Part shown: positions 54,811 through 63,727 of the stretch, one piece after another | How the letters are laid out: each line of letters starts with the position of its first letter | Position numbering within the stretch: position 1 is the stretch's first letter | Source of the DNA: Akkermansia sp. | Lineage (GTDB): Bacteria; Verrucomicrobiota; Verrucomicrobiia; Verrucomicrobiales; Akkermansiaceae | Assembly: GCA_017415555.1 (NCBI GenBank) | Contig: JAFQGF010000020.1 | Span: 29,299 to 93,298, forward strand | Direction: 5' to 3' | Length of the DNA: 64,000 bases | Position numbers and translations under genes: made by a program | The notes under the pieces: model-generated | What the model was told of the DNA's origin: nothing | The model's database searches: none | The model's input: the letters and a program-made list of their open reading frames with translations, nothing else

Positions 54811-54839
54811 ATTATACACAGCTCTATCCTTCATGCCAA
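54811..54839 (-). promoter_or_regulatory. Promoter of the GH18/IdeS-like operon, leaderless
   Basis: On the minus strand TTGGCA (54839-54834), 17 bp, TATAAT (54816-54811), with the ATG only 6 bases further on. Confidence 0.78.
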
Positions 54840-54907
54840 GTGAGAAAATTGCTTTACTGCGATTTTTTGCTTTCTCGGGGCACGGGAATGTGTTAGCATA
54901 CACCTTA

Positions 54908-55516
54908 ATGGGTACAGGGGTAATCGCAACGTTGAGGTCGGCATTCATGGCCGGTGTATGTGTTGGAATAGCCGGGTTCGGTTATCTGGCTACGCGTGAT
55001 ATGGTGGGTAGTGTACTCTTCTCATTTGCTCTTCTGGCTGTTGTTCATTACAAAGTAAAGCTGTACACCGGAACGGCCGGATTTATCGGCAAGGGGGAGG
55101 TGGGGTATCTGTTGCAGGTGCTTTTCGGTAATATTTTGGGGTGTCTGGCGGTGGCGGCGCTCTCGCGTGCCTCGGCCATGGACTTGCAGGGGGCTGCGCA
55201 GGCTGTGCTCGAGAGCCGTCTGGGCGTGGGACCTCTGCGCGGTGGCCTGTTGTCTATCGGTTGCGGATTTATTATGACCACAGCCGTAACCTTTGCCCGC
55301 AAGGGCTGCAACCTGCCGTTGTTGTTCGGTGTGCCGCTCTTCATTGTGTGCGGGTTCCCTCACTGCGTGGCAGATGCTTTCTACTACCTCGCCGCTCCGC
55401 TGGATTTCTGGCAGGAAAACCTCGGCAGTATTCTTGTATTTTACCTCGCCATTGTGCTGGGGAACTTCGCCGGGTGCAATTTCTACCGATGGGTTATCGG
55501 CTCCTATCCCGAATAA
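54908..55516 (+). CDS. Formate/nitrite transporter (FNT) family channel
   Basis: A 202-residue membrane protein, a little short for the family (about 250-280). Six hydrophobic segments are visible. FNT blocks are FMAGVCVGIAGFGYL, KLYTGTAGFIGKGEV, LLQVLFGNILGCLAVA, GCNLPLLFGVPLFIVCGFPHCVADAFYY (the F-x-H-x-v-A-D/N motif with the pore His), and GNFAGCNFYRW. Formate, nitrite, lactate or another small anion is possible. I chose the ATG at 54908, which lies 8 bases past a TAGCAT -10 box; an upstream in-frame start at 54803 would cross the divergent promoter. It is divergent from the GH18 operon. Confidence 0.75.
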   Translation: MGTGVIATLRSAFMAGVCVGIAGFGYLATRDMVGSVLFSFALLAVVHYKVKLYTGTAGFIGKGEVGYLLQVLFGNILGCLAVAALSRASAMDLQGAAQAVLESRLGVGPLRGGLLSIGCGFIMTTAVTFARKGCNLPLLFGVPLFIVCGFPHCVADAFYYLAAPLDFWQENLGSILVFYLAIVLGNFAGCNFYRWVIGSYPE

Positions 55517-55553
55517 TTTGGCTAAAATTGCCGCTACGCGACGCAGAATGAGC

Positions 55554-55582
55554 TTGAAATGTGGCTCTTAATCTGCTAGACT
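55554..55582 (+). promoter_or_regulatory. Promoter of the topoisomerase IV gene
   Basis: TTGAAA (55554-55559), 17 bp, TAGACT (55577-55582), with the ATG at 55595, 12 bases downstream. Confidence 0.72.
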
Positions 55583-55594
55583 CAAGCAGAGCGT

Positions 55595-57769
55595 ATGAGT
55601 AGCAACGAAGGCAATACACCGATTTATCTACAGGAGAACCCGAGCAAGATACAGCGTATGTTCGGGGATTATTACCTCGAATATGCCTCGTACGTCATTC
55701 TGGAGCGTGCCGTGCCGCACATTATCGATGGCCTTAAGCCGGTGCAGCGCCGTATTCTGCATTCCATGGAGCGCATGGATGATGGTCGCTTCAATAAGGT
55801 GGCCAATATTGTGGGTGATACGATGAAATACCACCCGCATGGTGATGCCTCCATAGGTAGCGCGCTCGTGACGCTTGGGCAGAAGGGCCTGCTGATTGAT
55901 ACCCAGGGTAACTGGGGTAACATCCTTACCGGCGACAGTGCCGCTGCTGCCCGATACATCGAAGCCCGCCTTTCTTCCTTTGCCAAGGATGTGGTGTACA
56001 GCCCCAAGGTGACGGACTGGAAGCTCAGCTATGACGGCCGTAATAAAGAGCCCATCGCGCTGCCCATCAAATTCCCGTTGTTGTTGGCTCAGGGGGCTCT
56101 GGGTATCGCAGTGGGCATGAACTGCCTTATTTTACCGCACAATTTTAACGAGATTATTGATGCAGCCATTCATTATCTGCGCGGTGAGCCCTTCGAGCTG
56201 TACCCGGATTTCCCCACCGGGGGGCTGCTGGACGTGAGCGCGTACAATGATGGTACCGGTAACAGCCGTCTGCGTTCCCGTGCCAGGCTGGATGTGAGCG
56301 GTAAGCGCATGATTCGTATTACGGAGGTTCCCTATGGCACAACGACGGATTCCCTCATCGAGAGTATCGAGAAGGCCATGGAAAAGGGCAAGCTCAAGGT
56401 GGCTCGCATTGAGGATAATACGGCGGCTACGGCAGATATCCTGGTGCATCTGGCTCCCGGTGCGGATGTGGAGAAAACATGCAATGCTCTGTATGCTTTC
56501 ACGGACTGTCAGAAGAGTATCTCGCCCAAGGCTGTGGTCATTATGGACCGAAAGCCTGTGTTTATGGGGGTGAGCGAAATCCTCCGGCACAATGTCGACT
56601 TTACCCGCGAAACCCTGCGCCGCGAGCTGGAAGTGCAGCTGGGCGAACTGCAGGAGGCCTGGATGCTGGCCAGTCTGGAGAAGATTTTTATCGAAAATCG
56701 CATTTACAAGGTCCTGGAGGAGAGCGAAAGTTGGGAGCAGTCCATCGAGGAAATCGGGGAACGCCTTGCGCCCTTTGTGGTGGACTTCATTCGCCCCGTT
56801 ACCCGTGATGATGTGGTTCGGCTTACAGAAATTCGTATTAAGAAAATTGCAAAATACGAAATCCACGAGGCTGAGCACCACATTGCCGGCCTGGAAGCGG
56901 AAATTGAGCAGACCCGCAAGCACCTGGCTCAGCTTACTCGTTACACCATACGCTGGTTCGAAGGCCTCCGTAAGAAATACGGTGATGCCTGGCCCCGCCG
57001 CACGGAACTCGCTACGTTCGATTCCCTCACCCGGGCTGAAGCTGCGGTGGAGAATGAGATGCTCTACATTGATGAAGAAGGTTTTGCCGGCTATGGCGTG
57101 CGCAAGGGCGAACCGGTGGAGAAGTGCTCCACACTCAGCGATGTCCTTACCATCGACAGCCAGGGCGTGTTGATGGTGCGGCGTATTCAGGAAAAATTCT
57201 ATGTGGGCAAGAAGCCCCTGTGTATTCGCGTGTTGCGCCCCGGGGATGACTGGGTGTTCAACCTCATCTACCGCGATGGTAAGGAAGGCGTTACCTACGC
57301 CAAGCGTTTCCACTTGGGCGGGTTTACACGGGATAAGGAGTACCAGCTTACCATGGGAACAAAGGGAAGCCGTATCTTCTTCTTCTCTGTGCATGAGACG
57401 GAAGAGGACAGCGCGGCTCTTTCTGTCAACGTCTACCTTAAAAATCAATTCCGCCGCCTGCGCCGTCCGATTCCCTTCGACTTTGGCCGCCTCCGGGTCA
57501 AGAGCCGTACAGTAATGGGCAATATGGTGACTAAGAATCCCGTGGAGCGTATTGCCCGTATTATGCCCGCTGCCGCCGAGGGCGAAGACAGCGCCGCCGA
57601 CGGTGAAAACGTACTGCCTACCTCTCTGGAACCTCAGATGCCGCAGCCGACTGCACCGGTAGCCCCCGAGGGGGCTGTGTCTGCCGTCCCGGCACAGCCC
57701 GAGGTGGATTTCACCCAGTTAGACCTCTTTAATCCGCAAAATACTGAACCCGACCATGATGAACATTAA
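55595..57769 (+). CDS. parC: DNA topoisomerase IV subunit A (ParC-type)
   Basis: A 724-residue type IIA topoisomerase A subunit. The N-terminal DNA-cutting part has YASYVILERAVPHIIDGLKPVQRRILHSM, KYHPHGDASIGSALV, GNWGNILTGDSAAAARYIEAR with the catalytic Tyr121, and LILPHNFNEIIDA. The tail is a short beta-pinwheel region, and the GyrA-box (QRRGGKG) of gyrase is not present, so ParC is preferred over GyrA. The last 70 residues are Pro/Ala-rich. No parE is in the window. The last 14 bases overlap the start of the fucosidase gene, suggesting a shared transcript. Confidence 0.92.
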   Translation: MSSNEGNTPIYLQENPSKIQRMFGDYYLEYASYVILERAVPHIIDGLKPVQRRILHSMERMDDGRFNKVANIVGDTMKYHPHGDASIGSALVTLGQKGLLIDTQGNWGNILTGDSAAAARYIEARLSSFAKDVVYSPKVTDWKLSYDGRNKEPIALPIKFPLLLAQGALGIAVGMNCLILPHNFNEIIDAAIHYLRGEPFELYPDFPTGGLLDVSAYNDGTGNSRLRSRARLDVSGKRMIRITEVPYGTTTDSLIESIEKAMEKGKLKVARIEDNTAATADILVHLAPGADVEKTCNALYAFTDCQKSISPKAVVIMDRKPVFMGVSEILRHNVDFTRETLRRELEVQLGELQEAWMLASLEKIFIENRIYKVLEESESWEQSIEEIGERLAPFVVDFIRPVTRDDVVRLTEIRIKKIAKYEIHEAEHHIAGLEAEIEQTRKHLAQLTRYTIRWFEGLRKKYGDAWPRRTELATFDSLTRAEAAVENEMLYIDEEGFAGYGVRKGEPVEKCSTLSDVLTIDSQGVLMVRRIQEKFYVGKKPLCIRVLRPGDDWVFNLIYRDGKEGVTYAKRFHLGGFTRDKEYQLTMGTKGSRIFFFSVHETEEDSAALSVNVYLKNQFRRLRRPIPFDFGRLRVKSRTVMGNMVTKNPVERIARIMPAAAEGEDSAADGENVLPTSLEPQMPQPTAPVAPEGAVSAVPAQPEVDFTQLDLFNPQNTEPDHDEH

Positions 57770-59210
57770 GACATTAGCGATGATGGCCGCGATGGTGCTT
57801 GCACCAATGGCTCAGGGGCAACAGAAATTACCTGCTGCCGGGGATGAAAATCATGCTGCCGTGACAGAAACGGCCGAGGAGCGTGACCTGCGTATGGGCT
57901 GGTGGCGACAAGCTAAGTTCGGCATGTTTATTCACTACGGACTCTATTCCGGCCTGGCCGGTGAATTCCAGGGGAAGCCGGGTGGCTCTGAGTGGATTCA
58001 GACCAATCTGGGACTGGATACCGATACCTACGCAGCCGAGGCTCTGCCGCTTTTTAAGCCCAAAGCCGGATGTACCGAGGAGTGGGCAGACCTGGCCGTG
58101 AAGGCCGGGTGTCGATATATGGTGCTTACCTCCAAGCATCACGATGGTTTTGCCCTGTTCGATACAGCGACGTCTGATTATTCTTCTGCCAAAGCCGTGG
58201 GGCGCGATTTGGTGAAAGAATTTACCACCTCTGCCCGCATGCGCGGTCTGCAGGTGGGGCTGTACCACAGTGTGATAGACTGGCACCATCCTTCCTACGA
58301 CAACACCATCTGCCCCGACCTCTGTTATCCCGTCAATCAGGCCAGGATGCTCAAGGAGAAGGGGATTCCCCGTAATCAAGCCGCCTATCAGGAGTATCTT
58401 CATACGCAAGTGCGGGAGCTTATGTCCAACTACGGAACGATTGACATCATGTGGTGGGACTATTCGCAGGGAGCCGCCGAAGGGGAACGTGCCTGGAAGG
58501 CACCGGCGCTGATGAATATGTGCCGCGAGCTTAATCCGGCTGTTATCATGAACAATCGCCTTTATTCCTTCTCCGGCTTTGATACCTCCCGCGATGGCGT
58601 GCAACTCGACCTGCGCTGTGGTGATTACACTACGCCCGAAAAACGTATCCCGGCCAAGGGGTATCCCGGTATTGATTGGGAGGCCTGCATGACGGTAGGG
58701 GATAAGTGGGGCTACAATCGCTACGACCTCAACATTAAGTCTCCGGCAATGGTAATTCGCCAGTTACAGCAGTGCGCCGCTAAAGGGGGGAATCTGCTCC
58801 TCAATATCAACCCCATGGCAGACGGAACCGTGCCGGAATATGTGAAGGAGGTCTTCTTGCGTGTGGGTAAGTGGATGGAGCTAAATGGTGAAGCTATTTA
58901 CGGCAGCTATCCGATTTACGATATCACTTTGCCTGAAGGATGGATGAGTTGCATGGTGTATGAGGATACCTTCCTCTTTCCGCCTGCTCTGGTAACGGAT
59001 AATGACGTGGAGTTGCTTATTCCCGCATACGAGATTGACAGTGTGGAGCCGGAGGTGCTGGGACAGCCCGACTGCAAGGTGACGGTGGAGCGCATTGAAC
59101 TGCCCGGTAAAGAAGAGCCTCGCGCATTCATGAAGTTTGTGATTCCTGCTTCCGCCTGGAAGAACGCGGTGGAGGGGCTCCCCGTTATCCGTTTGCTTAA
59201 CATTCATTGA
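57756..59210 (+). CDS. Secreted GH29 alpha-L-fucosidase
   Basis: A 484-residue secreted retaining fucosidase with signal peptide MMNIKTLAMMAAMVLAPMAQG. GH29 blocks are GWWRQAKFGMFIHYGLYSGLAGE, CRYMVLTSKHHDGFALFDT, GLYHSVIDWHHP and GTIDIMWWDYS, whose Asp235 is the expected nucleophile. The catalytic barrel runs to about 380 (GGNLLLNINPMADGTV), followed by a beta-sandwich. It releases terminal fucose from mucin or other host glycans, in keeping with the GH18 enzyme and OprB-like porin nearby. The ATG overlaps the parC end, an unusual partner. Confidence 0.94.
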   Translation: MMNIKTLAMMAAMVLAPMAQGQQKLPAAGDENHAAVTETAEERDLRMGWWRQAKFGMFIHYGLYSGLAGEFQGKPGGSEWIQTNLGLDTDTYAAEALPLFKPKAGCTEEWADLAVKAGCRYMVLTSKHHDGFALFDTATSDYSSAKAVGRDLVKEFTTSARMRGLQVGLYHSVIDWHHPSYDNTICPDLCYPVNQARMLKEKGIPRNQAAYQEYLHTQVRELMSNYGTIDIMWWDYSQGAAEGERAWKAPALMNMCRELNPAVIMNNRLYSFSGFDTSRDGVQLDLRCGDYTTPEKRIPAKGYPGIDWEACMTVGDKWGYNRYDLNIKSPAMVIRQLQQCAAKGGNLLLNINPMADGTVPEYVKEVFLRVGKWMELNGEAIYGSYPIYDITLPEGWMSCMVYEDTFLFPPALVTDNDVELLIPAYEIDSVEPEVLGQPDCKVTVERIELPGKEEPRAFMKFVIPASAWKNAVEGLPVIRLLNIH

Positions 59211-59226
59211 TTCTGTTATTTTTGCC

Positions 59227-59913
59227 ATGGGTGCCGCCTCGGTGTATTCTCTGCCATTCATTGTGGGAAATCGCTATGTGCTTTCCTCCGTGCTGAATGA
59301 AACTGCTGATACGGTGTTGTATGCTGCAAATCAGAAAGATATGCGCCGCGAGGTTGTGGTGGAAAGTCTTCGCCCGGAGGCTATGCAAAATCCCCTGGTG
59401 GTGCAGGAGTTCCTGGATGCCGCCCGTGCTCAGACCCGCATGAGCGGGGGCTCTATTGCTTCCACTCTGGAGCTTATTTATGCGGAAGATACCTGGCACC
59501 TGGCTCGCGAACGTGTGGAAGGCATCCCTCTGGATGAGATGGTGAAGGCGGGGGAGAAATTGCCCGCCAGTGCCATGTGTGAGCTTATGCTGCTGCTGTG
59601 TCGCACCTGCATTAAGATGGACATCGAGGATATTGAAGGAGCCAGGTTCATGCTTCAGCACCTCTATTACAGCAATTCCGGTTTCCGTCTGCGTAATCCG
59701 GCTCTTGGCGGAAGGCGTTCCCGCAATACCAGCCGCCGAGTACTCACCTCTGCCGCCGCAGATTTGCAGCAACTGGTGGATGAGTGTTCTCCGCATGCCG
59801 CAGCTCTTTGTTCTATTCTGCGGCGTATGCAGTACCCCTCCGACTGGATTTCTCTCAGCCCGCTCTTTTATGATGAGGAGCTTGTCCGCCTACAGCAGAA
59901 ATTCGCGGAGTGA
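59227..59913 (+). CDS. Kinase-like protein lacking catalytic residues (pseudokinase)
   Basis: A 228-residue cytoplasmic protein. The first 110 residues look like the N-lobe of a Ser/Thr kinase: YVLSSVLNETADTVLYAAN, EVVVESLRP, EFLDAARAQTRMSGGSI, then WHLARERVEGIPLDEMVKAG like a hinge and alpha-D helix. But the glycine loop lacks GxGxxG, the VAIK lysine position is Glu46 (VVVE), and HRD and DFG motifs are missing; the C-lobe is reduced to about 110 helical residues. ATP-dependent phosphotransfer is therefore unlikely. It lies 16 bases after the fucosidase stop and may be its last co-transcribed partner. The 115 bases after it contain only a weak stem near 59950-59995 ahead of a T run. Confidence 0.7.
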   Translation: MGAASVYSLPFIVGNRYVLSSVLNETADTVLYAANQKDMRREVVVESLRPEAMQNPLVVQEFLDAARAQTRMSGGSIASTLELIYAEDTWHLARERVEGIPLDEMVKAGEKLPASAMCELMLLLCRTCIKMDIEDIEGARFMLQHLYYSNSGFRLRNPALGGRRSRNTSRRVLTSAAADLQQLVDECSPHAAALCSILRRMQYPSDWISLSPLFYDEELVRLQQKFAE

Positions 59914-60028
59914 GGCGGCTCTGATTTGTCCGGTCTTGCAGAGGTGAAAACAGCCTTTGGCTGCGAGATAAATTCCAATCCGGCTGCTTTTTTTTAATGC
60001 GTTTGCCCGGACTGCATGGCAATTTGGC

Positions 60029-60057
60029 TTGCAATTCAGTGCGTTTTGGTGTAATCT
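60029..60057 (+). promoter_or_regulatory. argH promoter
   Basis: TTGCAA (60029-60034), 17 bp, TAATCT (60052-60057), with the ATG at 60068 only 10 bases further on. Confidence 0.72.
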
Positions 60058-60067
60058 GCCCGGCGTT

Positions 60068-61432
60068 ATGTGGACAGGACGTTTTTCTCAGGCTACGGCC
60101 GACCTCGTGTTACAGTATGGCGAGTCCGTATCGTATGATTGGAAGCTTTACCGCCATGATATAGCGGGCTCCATTGCCCATGCTCGTGCTCAGCTGCGTG
60201 CCGGCATGCTCACACAGGAGGAATTCGATGCCATCGAGAAAGGGCTTCAGGGCATCTTGGCCGACATCGAGGCCGGTAAGTTTGAGTGGTCCATCAAGCT
60301 GGAGGATGTGCACATGAACATCGAAAGCGAGCTTACCCGCCGCATCGGCGCCCCCGGTGCCAAGCTTCATACCGCCCGCTCCCGCAATGACCAGGTGGCC
60401 ACCGATACCCGCCTGTATTGCCGTGCAGAGATTGATGCCACCACAGCGCTGCTGCGTAACCTGCAGCGCGCTCTGGTGGCCAAGGCAGAGGAGTATGCCG
60501 AAATCCGCATTCCCGGCTACACGCACCTGCAACGCGCTCAGCCTGTGACGATTGGTCACCACCTGCTGGCCTATGTCGAGATGCTGGGGCGTGATGTGGC
60601 GCGCCTGGCCGACTGCCGTCGCCGTGTGAATGTGAGCCCGCTGGGCTCCGGCGCCATCGCAGGCTCCACCATCAACCTGGATCGCGCCGGTATCGCTGCT
60701 GAGCTGGGCTTCGATGGTGTTACGGAAAACTCCATGGATGCCATCGCCGACCGCGACTACATCATGGAGACGCTCTTCTGCCTGTCTGTCATCGGCACCC
60801 ACCTCAGCCGCCTGAGCGAGGACCTCGTGCTCTGGAGCAGCTCCGAGTTCGGCTACTGCACGCTTTCCGATGCACACACCACGGGCTCCAGCCTCATGCC
60901 GCAGAAGAAGAACCCGGACGTGTGCGAGCTGACCCGTGGTAAGTCCGGCCGGTTGTATGGCAACCTGGTGAGCGTGATGGTAGCTGTGAAGGGCCTGCCC
61001 CTTACCTACAACCGCGACTTGCAGGAGGACAAGGAACCTCTCTTCGATTCCTTTGCCACCGTTAGCCTGGCTCTGCGCGTGAATGCGGAGATGATTGCCG
61101 CCATGCGCATCAACCCCGCCCGCTGCGAGGCCGCTGTGAGCGACCCGCTCCTGCTGGCTACCGACCTCGCGGATTACCTGGTGCGCCGTGGCGTGCCGTT
61201 CCGCAAGGCTCATGAGCTGGTGGGCAAGGCCGTGGCTGTGTCCGTGGGTAGTGGCACTCCGCTCAATCAACTCAGCCTGGAGCAGTTCCGCGAGATTTCG
61301 CCCGAGTACGGCGACGACGTTCACAGCGTCTTCAACCTCGACCGCGCTTTCTCCCTGCGCACCAACCCCGGCGCCCCCAACCCGGCCAACACTGAGCGCC
61401 GCCTTCAATACTGGAAACAGCAGCTCGCCTGA
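60068..61432 (+). CDS. argH: Argininosuccinate lyase
   Basis: A 454-residue enzyme that splits argininosuccinate to arginine and fumarate, the last step of arginine synthesis. Signatures are LYRHDIAGSIAHARAQL, KLEDVHMNIESELTRRIG, LHTARSRNDQVATDTRLY, YTHLQRAQPVTIGHHLLAY and the fumarase-superfamily loop GSSLMPQKKNPDV (Ser near 275). Length is normal. The start at 60068 matches the known N-terminus (MWTGRFS); an in-frame ATG at 60029 lies inside the promoter. It is a single-gene unit. Confidence 0.97.
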   Translation: MWTGRFSQATADLVLQYGESVSYDWKLYRHDIAGSIAHARAQLRAGMLTQEEFDAIEKGLQGILADIEAGKFEWSIKLEDVHMNIESELTRRIGAPGAKLHTARSRNDQVATDTRLYCRAEIDATTALLRNLQRALVAKAEEYAEIRIPGYTHLQRAQPVTIGHHLLAYVEMLGRDVARLADCRRRVNVSPLGSGAIAGSTINLDRAGIAAELGFDGVTENSMDAIADRDYIMETLFCLSVIGTHLSRLSEDLVLWSSSEFGYCTLSDAHTTGSSLMPQKKNPDVCELTRGKSGRLYGNLVSVMVAVKGLPLTYNRDLQEDKEPLFDSFATVSLALRVNAEMIAAMRINPARCEAAVSDPLLLATDLADYLVRRGVPFRKAHELVGKAVAVSVGSGTPLNQLSLEQFREISPEYGDDVHSVFNLDRAFSLRTNPGAPNPANTERRLQYWKQQLA

Positions 61433-61456
61433 GTTTAATCCCATCTCATTCTTTAC

Positions 61457-61494
61457 AACAGGGCATCCCGGAAATGGGCTGTCCTGTTTTTTTT
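61457..61494 (+). terminator. argH terminator
   Basis: AACAGG/CCTGTT and an inner CCC/GGG pairing form an interrupted stem followed by eight T, 25 bases after the stop. Confidence 0.72.
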
Positions 61495-61537
61495 CTTTAC
61501 TTCTGAATATCTGTATGCTACACTCCATATACGTGAT

Positions 61538-62278
61538 ATGAAACTCAACACCCATCTATTCTCGGCCTTGTGCTGCCTTGCTATGCCCGCCTCGTCCATA
61601 GCTCAGGCCGAGGTTGCTCCCGGTATTGACAACATTACCCATTATCTGCAAGCCGCTGAGTCCGGGGATGCGGAGGCTATGTACAGGTTGGCCATCATCT
61701 GCGAAAAGGGAAAGGGCTCTTCCCCTGACTACGAGGAGTTCAACAAATGGATTCGCAAAGCCGCCGAGGCCGGTCATGCCGAGGCTCAGTTCCGATTGGC
61801 GGTCCGGTATCTTTTTGGAGCATATTCACAACCTTCAGACTCAGAGACTCAGGAGTGGCTCCGCTTGTCGGTAGAGTGGTTCCGCAAGGCCGCCGAACAG
61901 GGGCATGCGGAGGCTCAGTGTAATCTGGGCGTTCGATATTATTGCGGGCAGGGGGTAGAGGCGTCTGACTCCGAGGCCGCGAAATGGTACCGCAAAGCTG
62001 CGGAGCAGGAGCATGCCCAGGCTCAGGTTTTTCTCGGAGATATGTGCCTGGAAGGACAGGGCGTGCCCCAATCATTCGTCGAGGCCGCGAAATGGTACCA
62101 CAAGGCCACTGAGCTCTATCGTAAGGAGGCTGCTCAGGGAAATAGCTTTGCAATGGCACAACTGCATGACCTGCGCAAAAAGATGGATGGCCTGAAAGCA
62201 CGCGCAGCAGAGAAGAGCACCGGGGATGTCGAGCCTCTTTCCTCGGATGATGAGATTTCCATAGACCTTGAGCTCTGA
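61538..62278 (+). CDS. Secreted Sel1-repeat protein
   Basis: A 246-residue protein with signal peptide MKLNTHLFSALCCLAMPASSIAQ. At least four Sel1-like (short TPR-type) repeats are visible: AESGDAEAMYRLAIICEKGKG, AEAGHAEAQFRLAVRYLFG, AEQGHAEAQCNLGVRYYCGQG and AEQEHAQAQVFLGDMCLEGQG, each followed by a KW-x-KAAE helix. The tail is acidic (SSDDEISIDLEL). Such repeats bind protein partners; the partner is unknown. It is preceded by the argH terminator and followed by the promoter of the aminotransferase, so it is probably monocistronic. Confidence 0.86.
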   Translation: MKLNTHLFSALCCLAMPASSIAQAEVAPGIDNITHYLQAAESGDAEAMYRLAIICEKGKGSSPDYEEFNKWIRKAAEAGHAEAQFRLAVRYLFGAYSQPSDSETQEWLRLSVEWFRKAAEQGHAEAQCNLGVRYYCGQGVEASDSEAAKWYRKAAEQEHAQAQVFLGDMCLEGQGVPQSFVEAAKWYHKATELYRKEAAQGNSFAMAQLHDLRKKMDGLKARAAEKSTGDVEPLSSDDEISIDLEL

Positions 62279-62321
62279 AAACTACGCGTCGCTTTTATTA
62301 CGTCACACCTGCATATTTTCC

Positions 62322-62350
62322 TTGCCTTTTGGGGCGTAAGAGAGTAACAT
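62322..62350 (+). promoter_or_regulatory. Promoter of the aminotransferase gene
   Basis: TTGCCT (62322-62327), 17 bp, TAACAT (62345-62350), about 62 bases before the ATG at 62413. Confidence 0.68.
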
Positions 62351-62412
62351 AGGCGCGACATGGCCTGCGGGCTTGTCTCGACACACATCAATTTTTAACA
62401 CATTTTCCTGCA

Positions 62413-63579
62413 ATGGACTTTATTTCCCCCACAGTAGCTGCACTTTCTCCTTCTCTCACCCTTGCTGTTACCAACAAGGCCAAAGAGATGAAGGCCAATG
62501 GTGAGCAGGTATTCGGCCTCGCCGGTGGTGAGCCCGACAAGGATACCCCGGAGAACATCAAGCAGGCCGCCATCAAGGCTCTGGAAGGTGGTGCCACCAA
62601 GTACACTCCTTCCGTTGGTCTGCCCCAGCTGCGCCAGGCTATTGCCGACAAGCTGAAGCGCGACAACAACCTGGACTACACCCCCGACCAGATTTGCGTC
62701 TGCTCCGGCGCCAAGCCCGCCGTGTACGCTGCCCTGCGCGCTACCGTGAGCGAAGGGGACGAGGTTATCATCCCCTCTCCCTACTGGGTGAGCTACCCCT
62801 CCATGGTGCAGCTCTGCGGTGCTACTCCCGTGTTTGTAGAGACTAAGGCCGAGAACGGCTGGAAGATTACTGCCGAGGAGTTTGCCAATGCCATGACTCC
62901 CCGTACCAAGATGATTATCCTTACCACCCCGCACAACCCGACCGGCGCCGTTTACTCCGAGGAAGAGCTGCGCGCCATCGGCGAGGTGGCTGTGGACGAG
63001 GATATCCTCATCATTGCCGATGAAATCTACGAGTACCTCATCTACGGCGGCGAGAAGCACGTTTCCATGGCTTCCCTCAGCCCTGAGCTTTACAACCTGA
63101 CCATCACTATCAACGGCTTCTCCAAGGGCTATGCCATGACCGGTTGGCGCCTGGGCTATACGGCAGCTCCTGCCGGCATCGCCAAGTACATCAAGATGAT
63201 TCAGGACCACTGTGCTTCCAATGCCACAACCTTCTGCCAGTATGGTGCCATCGAGGCGCTCACCGGCGACCAGTCCTTCATCTCCGACCTGCGCGAGGAG
63301 TACGACTTCCGCCGTCAGTACGTCTACAGCCGCCTCTGCGCTATGCCCAGGATTAAGGTGGTGGAGCCCAAGGGTGCCTTCTACTTCTTCATCGATACCA
63401 CAGAGCTGGGTATCGGCTCCCTTGACCTCTGCGAGAAGCTTCTCACCCGCTACAAGGTGGCTGCCATCCCCGGTATTGCCTTCGGTAACGACAACGCCAT
63501 CCGCATCTCCTACTGCACCTCTCTGGACGTGCTGAAGGAAGGGCTCGACCGCCTGGAAGAGTTCTGCAAGAAGGCCTGA
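62413..63579 (+). CDS. Class I PLP-dependent aminotransferase (aspartate aminotransferase-like)
   Basis: A 388-residue cytoplasmic aminotransferase of the AspAT I-beta type. Blocks are GLAGGEPDKDTPENI, KYTPSVGLPQLRQAIADKL, PSPYWVSYPSM, TTPHNPTGAVYSEEEL, IADEIYEYLIYGG and NGFSKGYAMTGWRLGY with PLP lysine K238, then the substrate-carboxylate Arg in AIRISYCTS. I-beta enzymes transfer the amino group between aspartate and oxaloacetate/2-oxoglutarate, and some act on prephenate. Codon use is biased towards C-ending codons, as in the GAPDH gene, suggesting strong expression. It is monocistronic with its own promoter and terminator. Confidence 0.93.
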   Translation: MDFISPTVAALSPSLTLAVTNKAKEMKANGEQVFGLAGGEPDKDTPENIKQAAIKALEGGATKYTPSVGLPQLRQAIADKLKRDNNLDYTPDQICVCSGAKPAVYAALRATVSEGDEVIIPSPYWVSYPSMVQLCGATPVFVETKAENGWKITAEEFANAMTPRTKMIILTTPHNPTGAVYSEEELRAIGEVAVDEDILIIADEIYEYLIYGGEKHVSMASLSPELYNLTITINGFSKGYAMTGWRLGYTAAPAGIAKYIKMIQDHCASNATTFCQYGAIEALTGDQSFISDLREEYDFRRQYVYSRLCAMPRIKVVEPKGAFYFFIDTTELGIGSLDLCEKLLTRYKVAAIPGIAFGNDNAIRISYCTSLDVLKEGLDRLEEFCKKA

Positions 63580-63603
63580 GCATCCCATTAGTCACACTTT
63601 ATC

Positions 63604-63644
63604 TCACCGCTGCTGGCTTTCGTACCCGCAGCGGTGATTTTTTT
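63604..63644 (+). terminator. Terminator of the aminotransferase gene
   Basis: TCACCGCTGC (63604-63613) pairs with GCAGCGGTGA (63628-63637), followed by seven T. Confidence 0.87.
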
Positions 63645-63677
63645 CTGCCATTCTGTCGCAACTATTCTCCTTTTGGC

Positions 63678-63706
63678 TTGACTTTTGCGGCTTCTTCTGC
63701 TTAAAT
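63678..63706 (+). promoter_or_regulatory. Promoter of tRNA-Leu
   Basis: TTGACT (63678-63683), 17 bp, TTAAAT (63701-63706), 21 bases before the tRNA. Confidence 0.7.
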
Positions 63707-63727
63707 CTCTGCACACCACTTCCTTAT

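Noticed and set aside
56132..57448. 438-codon minus-strand open frame opposite parC
   Set aside because: Antisense shadow without start context or domains.
62395..63588. Minus-strand open frame opposite the aminotransferase
   Set aside because: Shadow caused by strong C-ending codon bias of the real gene.
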